Source: Burkholderia sp. GAS332
GTDB taxonomy: Bacteria; Pseudomonadota; Gammaproteobacteria; Burkholderiales; Burkholderiaceae
Direction of reading: 5' to 3'
Assembly: GCA_900142905.1 (NCBI GenBank)
Contig: FSRV01000001.1
Location: 1,426,001 to 1,490,000, forward strand
DNA length: 64,000 nt
Shown in pieces: positions 54,733 to 63,821 of this stretch (position 1 is its first letter; each line of letters starts with the position of its first letter). The translations under genes were made by a program, and so were the position numbers. Under the pieces are notes generated by a model, which was given only the letters and a program-made list of their open reading frames with translations, was not told the origin of the DNA and searched no databases.

Positions 54733-55212
54733 TCAGGCGGAAGGTGGGGTAGGGGTGAATTCGATCGCGCCTTGCGGCAGCAGATACAACACCAGCGCCT
54801 GCCCATTCGCGACGGTCGGACGGTGCGCGCTGCCGGGGCCGTACACGCACCAGCCGGCCGGATAACCGTCGAAAGTGGCGCCCTCGGTGAGCGGCATGAT
54901 CAGATCGATTTCGCCGTTCGGATGCACGTGATGCGGACCGGCAATATCTTTCATATCGACCACGTCGACGGAAAAACCGTGGGTCTCCGGCAGTGCCTTG
55001 AAGATTCGACCATAGCGAATGCCGCCGCCTTCGCGGTTGCACAGCCAGCCTTCGGCCACGCCGGTGCGGCAGGCCTCTGCCAGCGCGCGGAAGGTCGCGC
55101 CGTCCGCGGGATACGTGTCGTTGAGCCACGTGGCCAGTGTGCCGTCGAGCGGCCGGCCGGCGAGTTGCTCTGTCACGCCTGCAATCAGGCGTTGGAATTC
55201 ATGTGGGGACAT
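54733..55212 (-). CDS. DUF4863-family protein
   Basis: A 159-residue cupin-like protein, first gene of the bclA-side unit. The C-terminal part has a cupin-like metal pattern: GPHHVHPNGEIDLIMPLTEGATFDGYPAGWCVYGPGSAHRPTV. The family is regularly found in aerobic benzoyl-CoA clusters. The N-terminal half is helical (MSPHEFQRLIAGVTEQLAGRPLDG). A GGAGG site precedes the start. A role in sensing or detoxifying a pathway intermediate is conceivable, but the function is not established to my knowledge. Confidence 0.88.
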   Translation of the reverse strand: MSPHEFQRLIAGVTEQLAGRPLDGTLATWLNDTYPADGATFRALAEACRTGVAEGWLCNREGGGIRYGRIFKALPETHGFSVDVVDMKDIAGPHHVHPNGEIDLIMPLTEGATFDGYPAGWCVYGPGSAHRPTVANGQALVLYLLPQGAIEFTPTPPSA

Positions 55213-55351
55213 ACGAGCCTCCAGATCGACGCACGCACCTTAATTCATGCGTGTTGTTGCGCCGTCTCCGTGACGCTGCCGAAAAGCCTCGACAGCGTTT
55301 GTTATTGGATCAATATTTGGCGAAAATTAACCGTTCACCTGGCACCTGTCA

Positions 55352-55365
55352 AGCACTATAGTACA
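55352..55365. promoter_or_regulatory. BoxR-type operator in the boxR / DUF4863 gap
   Basis: AGCACTATAGTACA fits the TGCA-N6-TGCA pattern reported for Azoarcus BoxR with one mismatch per half-site and is nearly palindromic. It sits 28 bases upstream of the boxR start. Confidence 0.5.
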
Positions 55366-55392
55366 TGTAACGCAGTCAATAGGTAGTTAAAC

Positions 55393-56397
55393 ATGAACCA
55401 AAATTACACTCCCGCGCCGCTGGACGATCCGGCCGACGAGGACGCAAGCCGCACGGGTCGGGCCGACAGCGCGGCCGATCGCGGGGCGGAGCGCGCTGGC
55501 GAGCGCGAGGAGCGCGATCCTTTTCTGACGGCGATGGGCGAGCGCGTGCGCCTGCTGCGTGCGCGCCGCGGCATGACGCGCAAGACGCTGGCGACTGAAA
55601 CCGGCTTGTCGGAGCGTCATCTGGCCAATCTGGAATCCGGTGTGGGGAATGCGTCGGTGCTGGTGTTGCGGCAGATCGCGGCGACGCTGAACTGCCCGCT
55701 GGCCGAAGTGATCGGCGACGAAACCACCGCTTCCGCCGAATGGCTGCTGATCCGCGAACTGCTGCAAGGACGTGACCAGGCAGCGTTGCAGCGCGCCCGC
55801 GTGGCGCTTGCGGAGATGTTCGCGCAAGCGCCACGTGACCCGCATCGCAAGGACCGGATCGCGCTGATCGGCCTGCGCGGGGCGGGCAAGTCGACCTTTG
55901 GACGGATGCTGGCACAGGAGCGCAAGGTGCCGTTCGTCGAGCTCACGCGCGTGATCGAGCAACTCGCCGGCTGTCCGCCGTCGGAGATTCATTCCCTCTA
56001 TGGCGCGAGCGCTTATCGCCGTTATGAACACCGGGCGCTCGAGGCGGTAATTCAGGAGCACGAGCGCGCCGTGATCGCGTCGCCGGGCGGGCTGGTGTCG
56101 GAGACGGGCACCTTCAACTCGCTGCTGTCGCATTGCTTCACCGTATGGCTGCAGGCCACGCCGGAAGAGCATATGCGCCGTGTCGTCGCGCAAGGCGACC
56201 TGCGGCCGATGTCCGGCAACAAGGAAGCGATGGATGACCTGAAGCGCATCCTGGCAGGGCGTAGCGAGCTGTACGGCCGTGCTGACATGACCTTCGACAC
56301 CAGCGAGAAAACCTTGGCCGACGCCTACTTGCAGTTGCGCGACCGGCTTGCTGCAAGGCTCGCAGCGGAGTCGCCGGATGATGCACGGGTAAGTTGA
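55393..56397 (+). CDS. boxR: BoxR transcriptional regulator (XRE domain plus shikimate-kinase-like domain)
   Basis: Benzoyl-CoA-responsive repressor of the box genes, 334 residues. The N-terminal XRE helix-turn-helix is at about 45-105 (LRARRGMTRKTLATETGLSERHLANLESG), then a linker, then a shikimate-kinase-like domain from about 155 to 325 that retains the P-loop (GLRGAGKST, Lys166) and the region IASPGGLVSETGTFN. The kinase-like domain is known in BoxR to bind benzoyl-CoA. An N-terminal tail of about 40 Asp/Ala/Arg-rich residues is present. It is divergent from the DUF4863-boxD-bclA unit and precedes boxC on the same strand. Confidence 0.95.
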   Translation: MNQNYTPAPLDDPADEDASRTGRADSAADRGAERAGEREERDPFLTAMGERVRLLRARRGMTRKTLATETGLSERHLANLESGVGNASVLVLRQIAATLNCPLAEVIGDETTASAEWLLIRELLQGRDQAALQRARVALAEMFAQAPRDPHRKDRIALIGLRGAGKSTFGRMLAQERKVPFVELTRVIEQLAGCPPSEIHSLYGASAYRRYEHRALEAVIQEHERAVIASPGGLVSETGTFNSLLSHCFTVWLQATPEEHMRRVVAQGDLRPMSGNKEAMDDLKRILAGRSELYGRADMTFDTSEKTLADAYLQLRDRLAARLAAESPDDARVS

Positions 56398-56431
56398 CGT
56401 GCAGTGCGGTTCCAGGGTTTACGAGTAAACA

Positions 56432-56445
56432 TGCACTAAAGTGCT
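56432..56445. promoter_or_regulatory. BoxR-type operator upstream of boxC, site 1
   Basis: TGCACTAAAGTGCT contains the perfect palindrome GCACTAAAGTGC and matches TGCA-N6-TGCA except for the last base. It lies about 70 bases upstream of the boxC start. Confidence 0.65.
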
Positions 56446-56462
56446 TTACATGGGTATGGCGA

Positions 56463-56476
56463 TGCACTATTGTTCA
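56463..56476. promoter_or_regulatory. BoxR-type operator upstream of boxC, site 2
   Basis: TGCACTATTGTTCA matches TGCA-N6-TGCA with one mismatch. It is 31 bases (about three helical turns) from site 1, consistent with cooperative binding. Confidence 0.6.
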
Positions 56477-56513
56477 AAAACAAGTTTTGCATCGTCCAGT
56501 CAGGAGCCGCCCC

Positions 56514-58184
56514 ATGTCCACAGCAGAAACCGCCGTCGCGCCGGTCGACTACCGCACCGATCCCTCGCAGTACAAGCATTGGAAGCTGAGCTTCAACGGC
56601 CCCGTCGCGACCCTCGGTATCGATATCGCCGAGGACGGCGGGATCCGCGACGGCTACAAGCTGAAGCTGAATTCATACGACCTCGGCGTCGATATCGAGC
56701 TGCACGACGCAATACAGCGCATCCGCTTCGAGCATCCCGAAGTCAAAACGGTAGTGCTGACGAGCCTGAAGGACCGGGTGTTCTGCTCGGGCGCGAACAT
56801 CTTCATGCTGGGTCTCTCCACGCATGCGTGGAAGGTCAACTTCTGCAAGTTCACCAACGAAACGCGCAATGGTCTCGAAGACTCGTCGCGTCATTCAGGT
56901 CTGAAGTTTCTCGCTGCCGTGAACGGTGCGTGCGCCGGCGGCGGTTATGAACTCGCGCTCGCCTGTGACGAAATCTATCTGGTGGATGACCGTTCGTCGT
57001 CGGTGTCGCTGCCGGAAGTGCCGCTGCTGGGCGTGCTGCCGGGTACAGGTGGCCTGACGCGCGTCACCGATAAGCGCAAGGTACGGCACGACCGTGCGGA
57101 CATCTTCTGTACGGTGGTCGAAGGTATTCGCGGCGAACGCGCGAAAGCATGGCGTCTCGTGGATGAAGTCGTGAAGCCGAATCAGTTCGACCAAACGATC
57201 CAGGCACGCGCGCTCGAACTTGCAGAACAGAGCGATCGTCCGTCGGACGCACAAGGCGTGGTGCTCACGCGGATCGAACGCACCGATCGCGAAGACGGCC
57301 TGACTTATAAAACACTCGACATCACGATCGATCGTGCGAAGCGCATCGCCACCTTCACCGCGAAAGCGCCGCAAGCCGGAGAACCCACCGAGATCGACGC
57401 GATCGTCGCTGCCGGCACGAGCTGGTGGCCGCTGCAGTTCGCCCGCGAACTCGACGACGCGATCCTGTCGATGCGCACCAACGAGCTCAACATCGGCACC
57501 TGGATCTTCAAGACCGAAGGCGATGCACGTAACCTGCTCGCCGTCGACGCCACACTGATGCAGCACAAGGACCACTGGCTCGTGCGCGAGACCATCGGCC
57601 TGCTGCGCCGCACCTTGGCGCGTATCGACGTGTCGTCGCGCTCGCTGTTCGCGCTGATCGAACCGGGCTCGTGCTTTGCAGGCACCTTCGCGGAACTCGC
57701 GTTCGCCGCCGACCGCAGCTACATGGCGGCACTGCCTAGCAACGAAGACGAAGAACCGGCGATCACGCTGTCGGAAGTCAACTTCGGTCTCTATCCGATG
57801 GTCACGCATCAATCGCGGCTCGCTCGACGTTTCTATGAAGAAGCCGAACCGCTCGACGCGGTGCGCTCGAAAATCGGCCAGGCGATCCAGCCGGTTGAGG
57901 CCGAGCGCCTGGGTCTCGTGACCGCGTCACCGGACGATATCGATTGGGCCGACGAGATCCGCATCGCGCTCGAAGAACGCGCGGCGATGTCGCCGGATGC
58001 ATTGACCGGCCTGGAAGCGAATCTGCGCTTCAACGGCCCGGAGACGATGGAGACGCGTATTTTCGGGCGTCTCACCGCTTGGCAGAACTGGATCTTCAAC
58101 CGGCCGAACGCAGTGGGCGAGAAGGGCGCGCTCAAGGTGTACGGCAAGGGCAGCAAGGCGCAATTCGACGTCTCGCGCGTTTGA
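56514..58184 (+). CDS. boxC: 2,3-epoxybenzoyl-CoA dihydrolase (benzoyl-CoA-dihydrodiol lyase)
   Basis: Crotonase-superfamily enzyme of 556 residues that hydrolytically opens the ring of 2,3-epoxybenzoyl-CoA to 3,4-dehydroadipyl-CoA semialdehyde and formate. It has two crotonase-like halves: VNGACAGGGYELALACDEIYLVDD with PEVPLLGVLPGTGGLTRV near 150-190, and a divergent second half (about 270-540) with VNFGLYPMVTHQSRLARRFY. The length matches known BoxC. The ATG at 56514 follows CAGGAG; the frame opens further upstream over the operator region. It is the first gene of boxC-boxB-boxA. Confidence 0.95.
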   Translation: MSTAETAVAPVDYRTDPSQYKHWKLSFNGPVATLGIDIAEDGGIRDGYKLKLNSYDLGVDIELHDAIQRIRFEHPEVKTVVLTSLKDRVFCSGANIFMLGLSTHAWKVNFCKFTNETRNGLEDSSRHSGLKFLAAVNGACAGGGYELALACDEIYLVDDRSSSVSLPEVPLLGVLPGTGGLTRVTDKRKVRHDRADIFCTVVEGIRGERAKAWRLVDEVVKPNQFDQTIQARALELAEQSDRPSDAQGVVLTRIERTDREDGLTYKTLDITIDRAKRIATFTAKAPQAGEPTEIDAIVAAGTSWWPLQFARELDDAILSMRTNELNIGTWIFKTEGDARNLLAVDATLMQHKDHWLVRETIGLLRRTLARIDVSSRSLFALIEPGSCFAGTFAELAFAADRSYMAALPSNEDEEPAITLSEVNFGLYPMVTHQSRLARRFYEEAEPLDAVRSKIGQAIQPVEAERLGLVTASPDDIDWADEIRIALEERAAMSPDALTGLEANLRFNGPETMETRIFGRLTAWQNWIFNRPNAVGEKGALKVYGKGSKAQFDVSRV

Positions 58185-58281
58185 TGCTTTCCGACGCGAC
58201 CTAACGTAACTGAACGCAGCGCCACCTGCCTGATACGCGCCTCTCATCCGCTAGCTCTGTATTCCGACCAAGGAACCGACC

Positions 58282-59709
58282 ATGTCATCAATCAACTACA
58301 GCGAAAAGATTCCGAACAACGTCAATCTCGCCGACGACCGTGCACTGCAACGCGCACTCGAACAGTGGCAGCCGAACTTTCTGTCGTGGTGGGGTGATAT
58401 GGGCCCGGAAGGCTCGCACGGCTATGACGTGTATCTGCGCACGGCGGTGAGCGTCGACGCGGGCGGTTGGGCGCATTTCGATCACGTGAAGATGCCGGAC
58501 TATCGCTGGGGGATTTTCCTCACGCCCGGCGAGCAGGATCGCAAGATTCATTTCGGCGAGCACAAGGGCGAGGCTGCGTGGCAGGACGTGCCCGGCGAGC
58601 ATCGCGCGAATCTGCGCCGCATTATCGTCACGCAAGGCGATACGGAGCCGGCTTCGGTCGAGCAGCAACGGCATCTGGGGTTGACCGCACCGTCGATGTA
58701 CGACTTGCGCAACCTGTTTCAGGTGAATGTGGAGGAAGGGCGTCACCTGTGGGCGATGGTGTACCTGCTGCACCGGTACTTCGGCCGCGATGGTCGCGAG
58801 GAAGCCGAAGCACTGCTCGGCCGCCGTTCGGGCGACGAAGACAACCCGCGCATTCTCGGTGCCTTCAACGAGAAAACGCCGGACTGGCTTGCGTTCTACA
58901 TGTTCACGTACTTCACCGACCGCGACGGTAAGTTCCAGTTGTCGGCGCTCGCCGAGTCGGGTTTCGATCCGCTTGCACGCACGACGAAGTTCATGCTGAC
59001 TGAAGAAGCGCATCATATGTTTGTCGGCGAATCGGGTGTGTCACGCGTGATCCAGCGCACCGCGCAAGTCATGAACGAACTGGGCACGGACGACGTCGCG
59101 AAGATTCGCGCTGCCGGCGTGATCGATCTGCCGACTATCCAGCGTTATCTGAACTTCCATTACTCGGTGACGATCGACCTGTTCGGCGCGGATCATTCTT
59201 CGAATGCGGCCACGTTCTATAGCTCGGGTCTGAAGGGCCGCTATGAAGAGAACAAGCGTGACGACGATCATCAATTGAACGGCCAAAGCTACAAGCTGCT
59301 CGATGTGCAGGACGGCAAACTGGTCGAGCGCGAAGTGCCGATGCTCAACGCCATGAACGAAGTGCTGCGCGACGACTACATCAAAGATTCGGTGGCGGGT
59401 GTCGGCCGCTGGAACAAGGTGCTCGAGAAGGCCGGCATCGATTTCCGCATGACGGTGCCGCATAAAGCATTCAACCGGCAGATCGGCACGTTTGCCGGCA
59501 CCCGTGTGTCGCCGGACGGCCGCGTGGTCAGCGAGACCGAATGGGCCGCGAATGAGGCGAAGTGGCTGGCGACGCCGGAAGATCGTGCGTATGTTGCTTC
59601 GCTGATGGGCGCGGTCACCGAGCCCGGCAAGTTCGCAAACTGGATCGCGCCGCCGGCAATGGGCGTGAACCGTCAGCCGGTCGATTTCGAATACGTGCGC
59701 TTTAACTGA
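58282..59709 (+). CDS. boxB: Benzoyl-CoA 2,3-epoxidase subunit B
   Basis: The di-iron oxygenase component of 475 residues that epoxidises benzoyl-CoA with O2 and electrons from BoxA. Sequence signatures include [31 protein letters not shown] near the N-terminus and helical iron-ligand segments such as [26 protein letters not shown] and [20 protein letters not shown] (E..H and EEAHH). The length matches BoxB homologues. An AAGGA site precedes the ATG. It lies 97 bases after boxC and 65 bases before boxA. Confidence 0.97.
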   Translation: MSSINYSEKIPNNVNLADDRALQRALEQWQPNFLSWWGDMGPEGSHGYDVYLRTAVSVDAGGWAHFDHVKMPDYRWGIFLTPGEQDRKIHFGEHKGEAAWQDVPGEHRANLRRIIVTQGDTEPASVEQQRHLGLTAPSMYDLRNLFQVNVEEGRHLWAMVYLLHRYFGRDGREEAEALLGRRSGDEDNPRILGAFNEKTPDWLAFYMFTYFTDRDGKFQLSALAESGFDPLARTTKFMLTEEAHHMFVGESGVSRVIQRTAQVMNELGTDDVAKIRAAGVIDLPTIQRYLNFHYSVTIDLFGADHSSNAATFYSSGLKGRYEENKRDDDHQLNGQSYKLLDVQDGKLVEREVPMLNAMNEVLRDDYIKDSVAGVGRWNKVLEKAGIDFRMTVPHKAFNRQIGTFAGTRVSPDGRVVSETEWAANEAKWLATPEDRAYVASLMGAVTEPGKFANWIAPPAMGVNRQPVDFEYVRFN

Positions 59710-59774
59710 GTACAGCGATTGAAAACGTGTGGCGTGCGGCGTCGTATTCGCACGAATATAGGGTGGAGGAAGTC

Positions 59775-61019
59775 ATGAACGGCCCAGTATCGATCGAAGT
59801 CCTTAGGCAGCATCTGATCGATCCGGAAATCTGCATTCGCTGCAATACCTGCGAAGAGACTTGCCCGGTCGATGCGATCACGCACGACGACAACAATTAC
59901 GTGGTCAAGGCGGATGTCTGCAACGGCTGCATGGCGTGCGTGCCGCCGTGTCCGACGGGCGCGATCGATAACTGGCGCACGGTGCTGAAAGTCGACGCGT
60001 ATCCCATCGAAGAGCAGTTCAAATGGGACGTGTTGCCTGAGCAGAACACGATGGCTGTGCCGGTTGCGGAAGATACTGCGGCCGCGGCGGGATCGTCCGA
60101 CGATGCGCCGGCAGGCGCGAGCGGTATTGAAGTCGATACCGTGCGCGGGTCGGTCGTGCCGCCGTGGTCCGCGGCGAAACCGTACGTGAATCTCTACACG
60201 CACAAGGCGCCGACTACCGCGACGGTGGTCGGCAATTACCGGCTCACCGACGGCTCGACCGATAGCGACATCCACCACATCGTGCTTGATTTCGGTTCGA
60301 TGCCTTTCCCTGTGCTTGAGGGGCAGTCGATCGGCATCCTGCCGCCGGGGGAAGCCGCTGATGGCCGCACTCATCACGCGCGTCAGTATTCGATCGCGAG
60401 CCCGCGCGACGGCGAACGGCCCGGCTATAACAACGTTTCTCTCACCGTGAAGCGGGTTTCTCAGCAGCACGGTGACGCGCTCGACGGGATCTGCTCGAAT
60501 TATCTCTGTGATCTCAAGAAGGGTGATGTGGTCAACGTGATCGGCCCATTCGGCGGTACCTTCCTGATGCCTAACCATCCGAACTCGCACCTGCTGATGA
60601 TCTGCACGGGCACCGGTTCAGCGCCGATGCGCGCGATGACCGAGTATCGCAGGCGTCGTCGTCTGAAAGGCGCGACCGGCAAGCTGATGTTGTTCTTCGG
60701 TGCGCGTACGAAGGAAGAGTTGCCGTACTTCGGGCCGCTCACGAATCTGCCAAAGGATTTCATCGATACGAATCTGGCGTTCTCGCGTACGCCGGGTCAA
60801 CCTAGGCGCTATGTGCAGGATGCGATGCGAGAGCGCGCGGTTGATGTCGCGCACATGCTGAAGGACGACAACACGCATATCTACGTGTGCGGGTTGAAGG
60901 GGATGGAAGACGGGGTGCTGCAGGCACTCAAGGAAATCGGCGAACAGCACCAGCTTGATTGGGAAGCGCTGTGGTTGAAGCTGAAGCGGGAAGGGCGGCT
61001 GCATTTGGAGACGTATTAA
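59775..61019 (+). CDS. boxA: Benzoyl-CoA 2,3-epoxidase subunit A (NADPH-dependent reductase)
   Basis: Electron-transfer component of the epoxidase, 414 residues. Two [4Fe-4S] ferredoxin motifs lie at the N-terminus: Cys20, 23, 26 and 30, then Cys49, 52, 55 and 59. A linker follows, then a ferredoxin-NADP reductase module from about 150 with FAD-binding [27 protein letters not shown] and NADP-binding [24 protein letters not shown] strong GGAGG site precedes the ATG at 59775. It is the last box gene in the window on this strand. Confidence 0.96.
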   Translation: MNGPVSIEVLRQHLIDPEICIRCNTCEETCPVDAITHDDNNYVVKADVCNGCMACVPPCPTGAIDNWRTVLKVDAYPIEEQFKWDVLPEQNTMAVPVAEDTAAAAGSSDDAPAGASGIEVDTVRGSVVPPWSAAKPYVNLYTHKAPTTATVVGNYRLTDGSTDSDIHHIVLDFGSMPFPVLEGQSIGILPPGEAADGRTHHARQYSIASPRDGERPGYNNVSLTVKRVSQQHGDALDGICSNYLCDLKKGDVVNVIGPFGGTFLMPNHPNSHLLMICTGTGSAPMRAMTEYRRRRRLKGATGKLMLFFGARTKEELPYFGPLTNLPKDFIDTNLAFSRTPGQPRRYVQDAMRERAVDVAHMLKDDNTHIYVCGLKGMEDGVLQALKEIGEQHQLDWEALWLKLKREGRLHLETY

Positions 61020-61085
61020 TAGACTGGTGTGCGACTAGGAATAGCCCCACATGCCTGCGGGTGAGAGCGGGGCTATCCAGAACGA

Positions 61086-61322
61086 TCACTGCGCCGCCTC
61101 CCAGTTGTCCTCTCCGACTGGAGCGGTCGGATTGTCGTAACGCATGACCGAGCCGCGTAGCACGTCTAGCGGACTGCGTTCTACGCCGCGATAAGGCCGA
61201 ACTTCAAGCGCCGGCTTGCCATGGTCGGTGACGATCAGGCTTTCGCCGGACGCCTCAACCTGCCGGAACAATTCGAGCGCCTTGGCCTTGAACTCGGACT
61301 TCGATACCCGATTGCCTTGCAC
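61086..61322 (-). CDS. Phd/YefM-type antitoxin, no toxin alongside
   Basis: A 78-residue protein: VSKSEFKAKALELFRQVEASGESLIVTDHGKPALEVRPY is typical of the Phd/YefM N-terminal DNA-binding fold, and a short acidic C-terminal tail follows. The start is a GTG at 61322 with AGGAGCT upstream; the longer frame to 61397 crosses into the TetR gene and is unlikely. The usual PIN or RelE/Doc toxin gene should follow within a few bases, but here the downstream DNA is the boxA end on the opposite strand. It is therefore an orphan antitoxin or a regulator on its own. Confidence 0.8.
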   Translation of the reverse strand: MQGNRVSKSEFKAKALELFRQVEASGESLIVTDHGKPALEVRPYRGVERSPLDVLRGSVMRYDNPTAPVGEDNWEAAQ

Positions 61323-61350
61323 AATAGCTCCTATGGTCTGTTGCCAACAG

Positions 61351-62070
61351 TTATTGATCGGCTGATCCTTTCCCCTGCGCCGGCGACACCGCCCCACACG
61401 CCCGAATCACCAACTGCACGACCTCCTCCGTCGTCGCATCAAACGCCTTCTGCGTTAGTGCGCGTTTGCCTTTAAGCGCGCGAATCTGCGCGTCAAAGTC
61501 GGCGTAATGCTGAGTGGTCGCCCAGATCATGTACATCAGCGTTTGCGCATTCACCGGTGCCAGCAGTCCGCGTGCGATCCAGTCGTCGATCACCTTCACG
61601 CGGCTGTCCAGCCACGGCTTCACGCGCCCCGTGAGAATGTCCTCCATGTGCTCCGCGCCGTGAATGATCTCGCTAGCCCACACCTTCGAGCCTAATGGCC
61701 GGCGACGCGACAACTCCATTTTCGCGCGTACGTATCCGCCGATCGCCTCGACCGGATCGTCGCTGCATTCGAACGTATCCGCCGCGCGGTGCCAGTCTTC
61801 GAACAGGTCTTCCAGCACACGCCGGTACAACGCGAGCTTTGTCGGGAAGTAGTAATGCAGGTTAGCTTTCGGTAAGCCTGCACGCTCCGCAATCATCGCC
61901 GTGCTGGTTCCGTCGAGTCCTCGCTCCGCGAAAACCGCTTCGGCGCACGCCAATAAATGCGCTTCGTTCGACTCGCGAATGTGCGCCTTGCGCCGCCGCA
62001 AAGGTGCGCGAGTTTCGTCCAGTGTCTCGTCGTTTTCCGTGATGTCGGCAGCCACGTTGTTGTCTCTCAT
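61351..62070 (-). CDS. TetR-family regulator, RutR-like
   Basis: A 239-residue TetR regulator. The DNA-binding helix-turn-helix is at about 32-80 (LLACAEAVFAERGLDGTSTAMIAERAGLPKANLHYYFPTKLALYRRVLEDL). The C-terminal domain has RRPLGSKVWASEIIHGAEHMEDIL and a TetR_C_13-like pattern as in RutR. It is divergent from the N-carbamoyl hydrolase gene and near preT, matching RutR's known role in pyrimidine-degradation control through binding of uracil or thymine. The C-terminus overhangs the antitoxin's upstream region. Confidence 0.9.
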   Translation of the reverse strand: MRDNNVAADITENDETLDETRAPLRRRKAHIRESNEAHLLACAEAVFAERGLDGTSTAMIAERAGLPKANLHYYFPTKLALYRRVLEDLFEDWHRAADTFECSDDPVEAIGGYVRAKMELSRRRPLGSKVWASEIIHGAEHMEDILTGRVKPWLDSRVKVIDDWIARGLLAPVNAQTLMYMIWATTQHYADFDAQIRALKGKRALTQKAFDATTEEVVQLVIRACGAVSPAQGKGSADQ

Positions 62071-62410
62071 GTTGGCTTCATCGGCATGTGTGCCGCGTCG
62101 CGCTTCATTCTAGTCGTTTGAGCGCGGATGGACACGCGCATTCGCGACCGCCGAAAAATGTGTGCTGCAGTGCAATGGCACGCTTCTCGCTATGTTTCTC
62201 ACCGTACGAAAGGTGTTGATTTGGCGGGCTTAATCGTCTACAACCTGTCCAACTGGACAGGATTGAGAGAGCGAGAGATGCCCCAGGGTTTGCCCTCTGT
62301 ATAAGAGGCGATCGAAGGCATCGAGTGTGCACCGCCGCCGTGCGGGCACGCCCCAAAACCCGCCGCCCATGCACCAGTTTCATGTCGATTCACCGAAAGG
62401 AGCGAGACGA
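62071..62410. promoter_or_regulatory. Divergent control region, RutR-like / N-carbamoyl hydrolase
   Basis: 340 bases without a convincing gene. It contains the 18-base palindrome annotated separately. An open frame begins at 62327, but the chosen start at 62411 has the better ribosome site. Confidence 0.6.
62244..62261. promoter_or_regulatory. RutR-like operator palindrome
   Basis: CCTGTCCAACTGGACAGG is a perfect 8-2-8 palindrome with the same layout as the E. coli RutR site TTGACCANNTGGTCAA. It lies midway in the gap between the TetR gene and its divergent neighbour. Confidence 0.75.
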
Positions 62411-63691
62411 ATGAACGCGGTATCCGAAGCGCTGAAGCACGCAGAACCCGCTACGTCGATCAAGGTCGACGGCAAGCGGCTGTGGGACAGCCTGATGACA
62501 ATGGCGAAGATCGGCGCGACGCCTAAAGGCGGCGTCTGCCGGCTGGCGCTGACCGACCTCGACAAACAGGGGCGCGACCTGATCGTCAGTTGGGCGAAGG
62601 AAGCCGGTTGCACGGTCAGTGTCGATCAGATGGGCAATGTGTTTATGCGCCGCGCCGGGCGCAATCCCGATGCGTTGCCGGTCATGACCGGTTCGCATGC
62701 GGACTCGCAGCCGACCGGTGGCCGCTTCGACGGCATCTACGGCGTGCTCGGCGGACTCGAAGTGATCCGCAGTCTGAACGATCACGGCATCGAGACCGAA
62801 CATCCGGTTGAAGTGGTGATCTGGACCAACGAGGAAGGCTCGCGCTTTGCGCCCGCCATGGTCGCCTCGGGTGTGTTCGCCGGCGTCTTCACGCTGGACT
62901 ACGGTCTCTCGCGCAAGGACGTGGATGGCAAGACCATCGGCGAAGAACTCAAACGTATCGGCTATGCGGGCGATCTTCCGTGTGGTGGACGACCCTTGCA
63001 CGCCGCGTTCGAATTGCATATCGAACAAGGACCGATTCTCGAAGCCGAGCAGAAAACCATCGGTGTGGTGACCGATGCGCAAGGCCAGCGCTGGTACGAA
63101 ATCACGCTGACGGGGCAGGAGGCGCATGCGGGTCCGACGCCCATGCCGCGCCGTCGCGATGCTTTGCTCGGGGCCGCGCGCGTGGTCGAACTGGTCAATC
63201 GTATCGGGCTGGACAACGCGCCGTTCGGTTGCGCGACGGTCGGCATGATGCAGGTCTATCCGAACTCACGCAATGTGATTCCGGGCCGCGTGTTTTTCAC
63301 CGTCGACTTCCGTCATCCGGACGATGCGGTGCTCGCGAAGATGGATGCCGCATTACGCGAGGGCGTGGAGAAGATCACGAGCACCATCGGTCTGGAAACT
63401 GAACTCGAGCAGATTTTCTACTACGCACCAGTCGCTTTCGACGAAGCCTGCGTGAAGTCGGTACGCGCCGCGGCCGAACGCTTCGGCTATTCGCATCGCA
63501 ACATGGTGTCCGGTGCGGGACACGACGCCTGCTATCTGTCGCAAGTCGCGCCGACTTCGATGGTGTTCGTGCCGTGCGTCGACGGGATCAGTCACAACGA
63601 GATCGAGGACGCCACCTTCGAATGGATCGAAGCAGGCGCGAACGTCTTGCTGCACGCCATGCTCGGACGAGCGTGCGAGCCGGTTTCATAA
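62411..63691 (+). CDS. N-carbamoyl amino acid / beta-ureidopropionate amidohydrolase (M20 family)
   Basis: Zinc-dependent Zn-peptidase-like hydrolase of 426 residues (AmaB/allantoate amidohydrolase family). Metal ligands appear in MTGSHADSQPTGGRFDGIYGVLGGLEV (His, Asp), WTNEEGSRFAPAM (Glu-Glu), ELHIEQGPILEAE (His) and MVSGAGHDACYLSQV (His near the end). It probably hydrolyses N-carbamoyl-beta-alanine, releasing CO2, ammonia and beta-alanine. AGGAG precedes the ATG at 62411. Next to a RutR-like regulator and preT it would be the last step of reductive pyrimidine breakdown; N-carbamoyl-L-amino acid hydrolysis is the alternative. Confidence 0.92.
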   Translation: MNAVSEALKHAEPATSIKVDGKRLWDSLMTMAKIGATPKGGVCRLALTDLDKQGRDLIVSWAKEAGCTVSVDQMGNVFMRRAGRNPDALPVMTGSHADSQPTGGRFDGIYGVLGGLEVIRSLNDHGIETEHPVEVVIWTNEEGSRFAPAMVASGVFAGVFTLDYGLSRKDVDGKTIGEELKRIGYAGDLPCGGRPLHAAFELHIEQGPILEAEQKTIGVVTDAQGQRWYEITLTGQEAHAGPTPMPRRRDALLGAARVVELVNRIGLDNAPFGCATVGMMQVYPNSRNVIPGRVFFTVDFRHPDDAVLAKMDAALREGVEKITSTIGLETELEQIFYYAPVAFDEACVKSVRAAAERFGYSHRNMVSGAGHDACYLSQVAPTSMVFVPCVDGISHNEIEDATFEWIEAGANVLLHAMLGRACEPVS

Positions 63692-63821
63692 CGCTTTAGC
63701 GGTAGAAGGTGGTGGTTGATTCACTAGCCTCACCGTAGTGCCCATAAAACAAGTCGTCCCGGCTCCGCTTAAGCGCAGCCGGCGGGAACGGCTACGTCCT
63801 CACATCGAAGAAGGAACGTGT

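Noticed and set aside
53126..55129. 667-residue frame merging the boxD region with upstream sequence
   Set aside because: The upstream part is Arg-rich shadow of the DUF4863 gene; true BoxD begins at 54724.
55340..55355. Sigma-54-like sequence TGGCACCTGTCAAGCA upstream of boxR
   Set aside because: The GG-N10-GC spacing fits, but the -12 element is AAGC instead of TTGC and BoxR regulation does not need sigma-54; probably chance.
61041..61076. ATAGCCCC / GGGGCTAT inverted repeat after boxA as terminator
   Set aside because: Eight pairs with a 20-base loop and no T-run on either strand; may help termination but not supportable.
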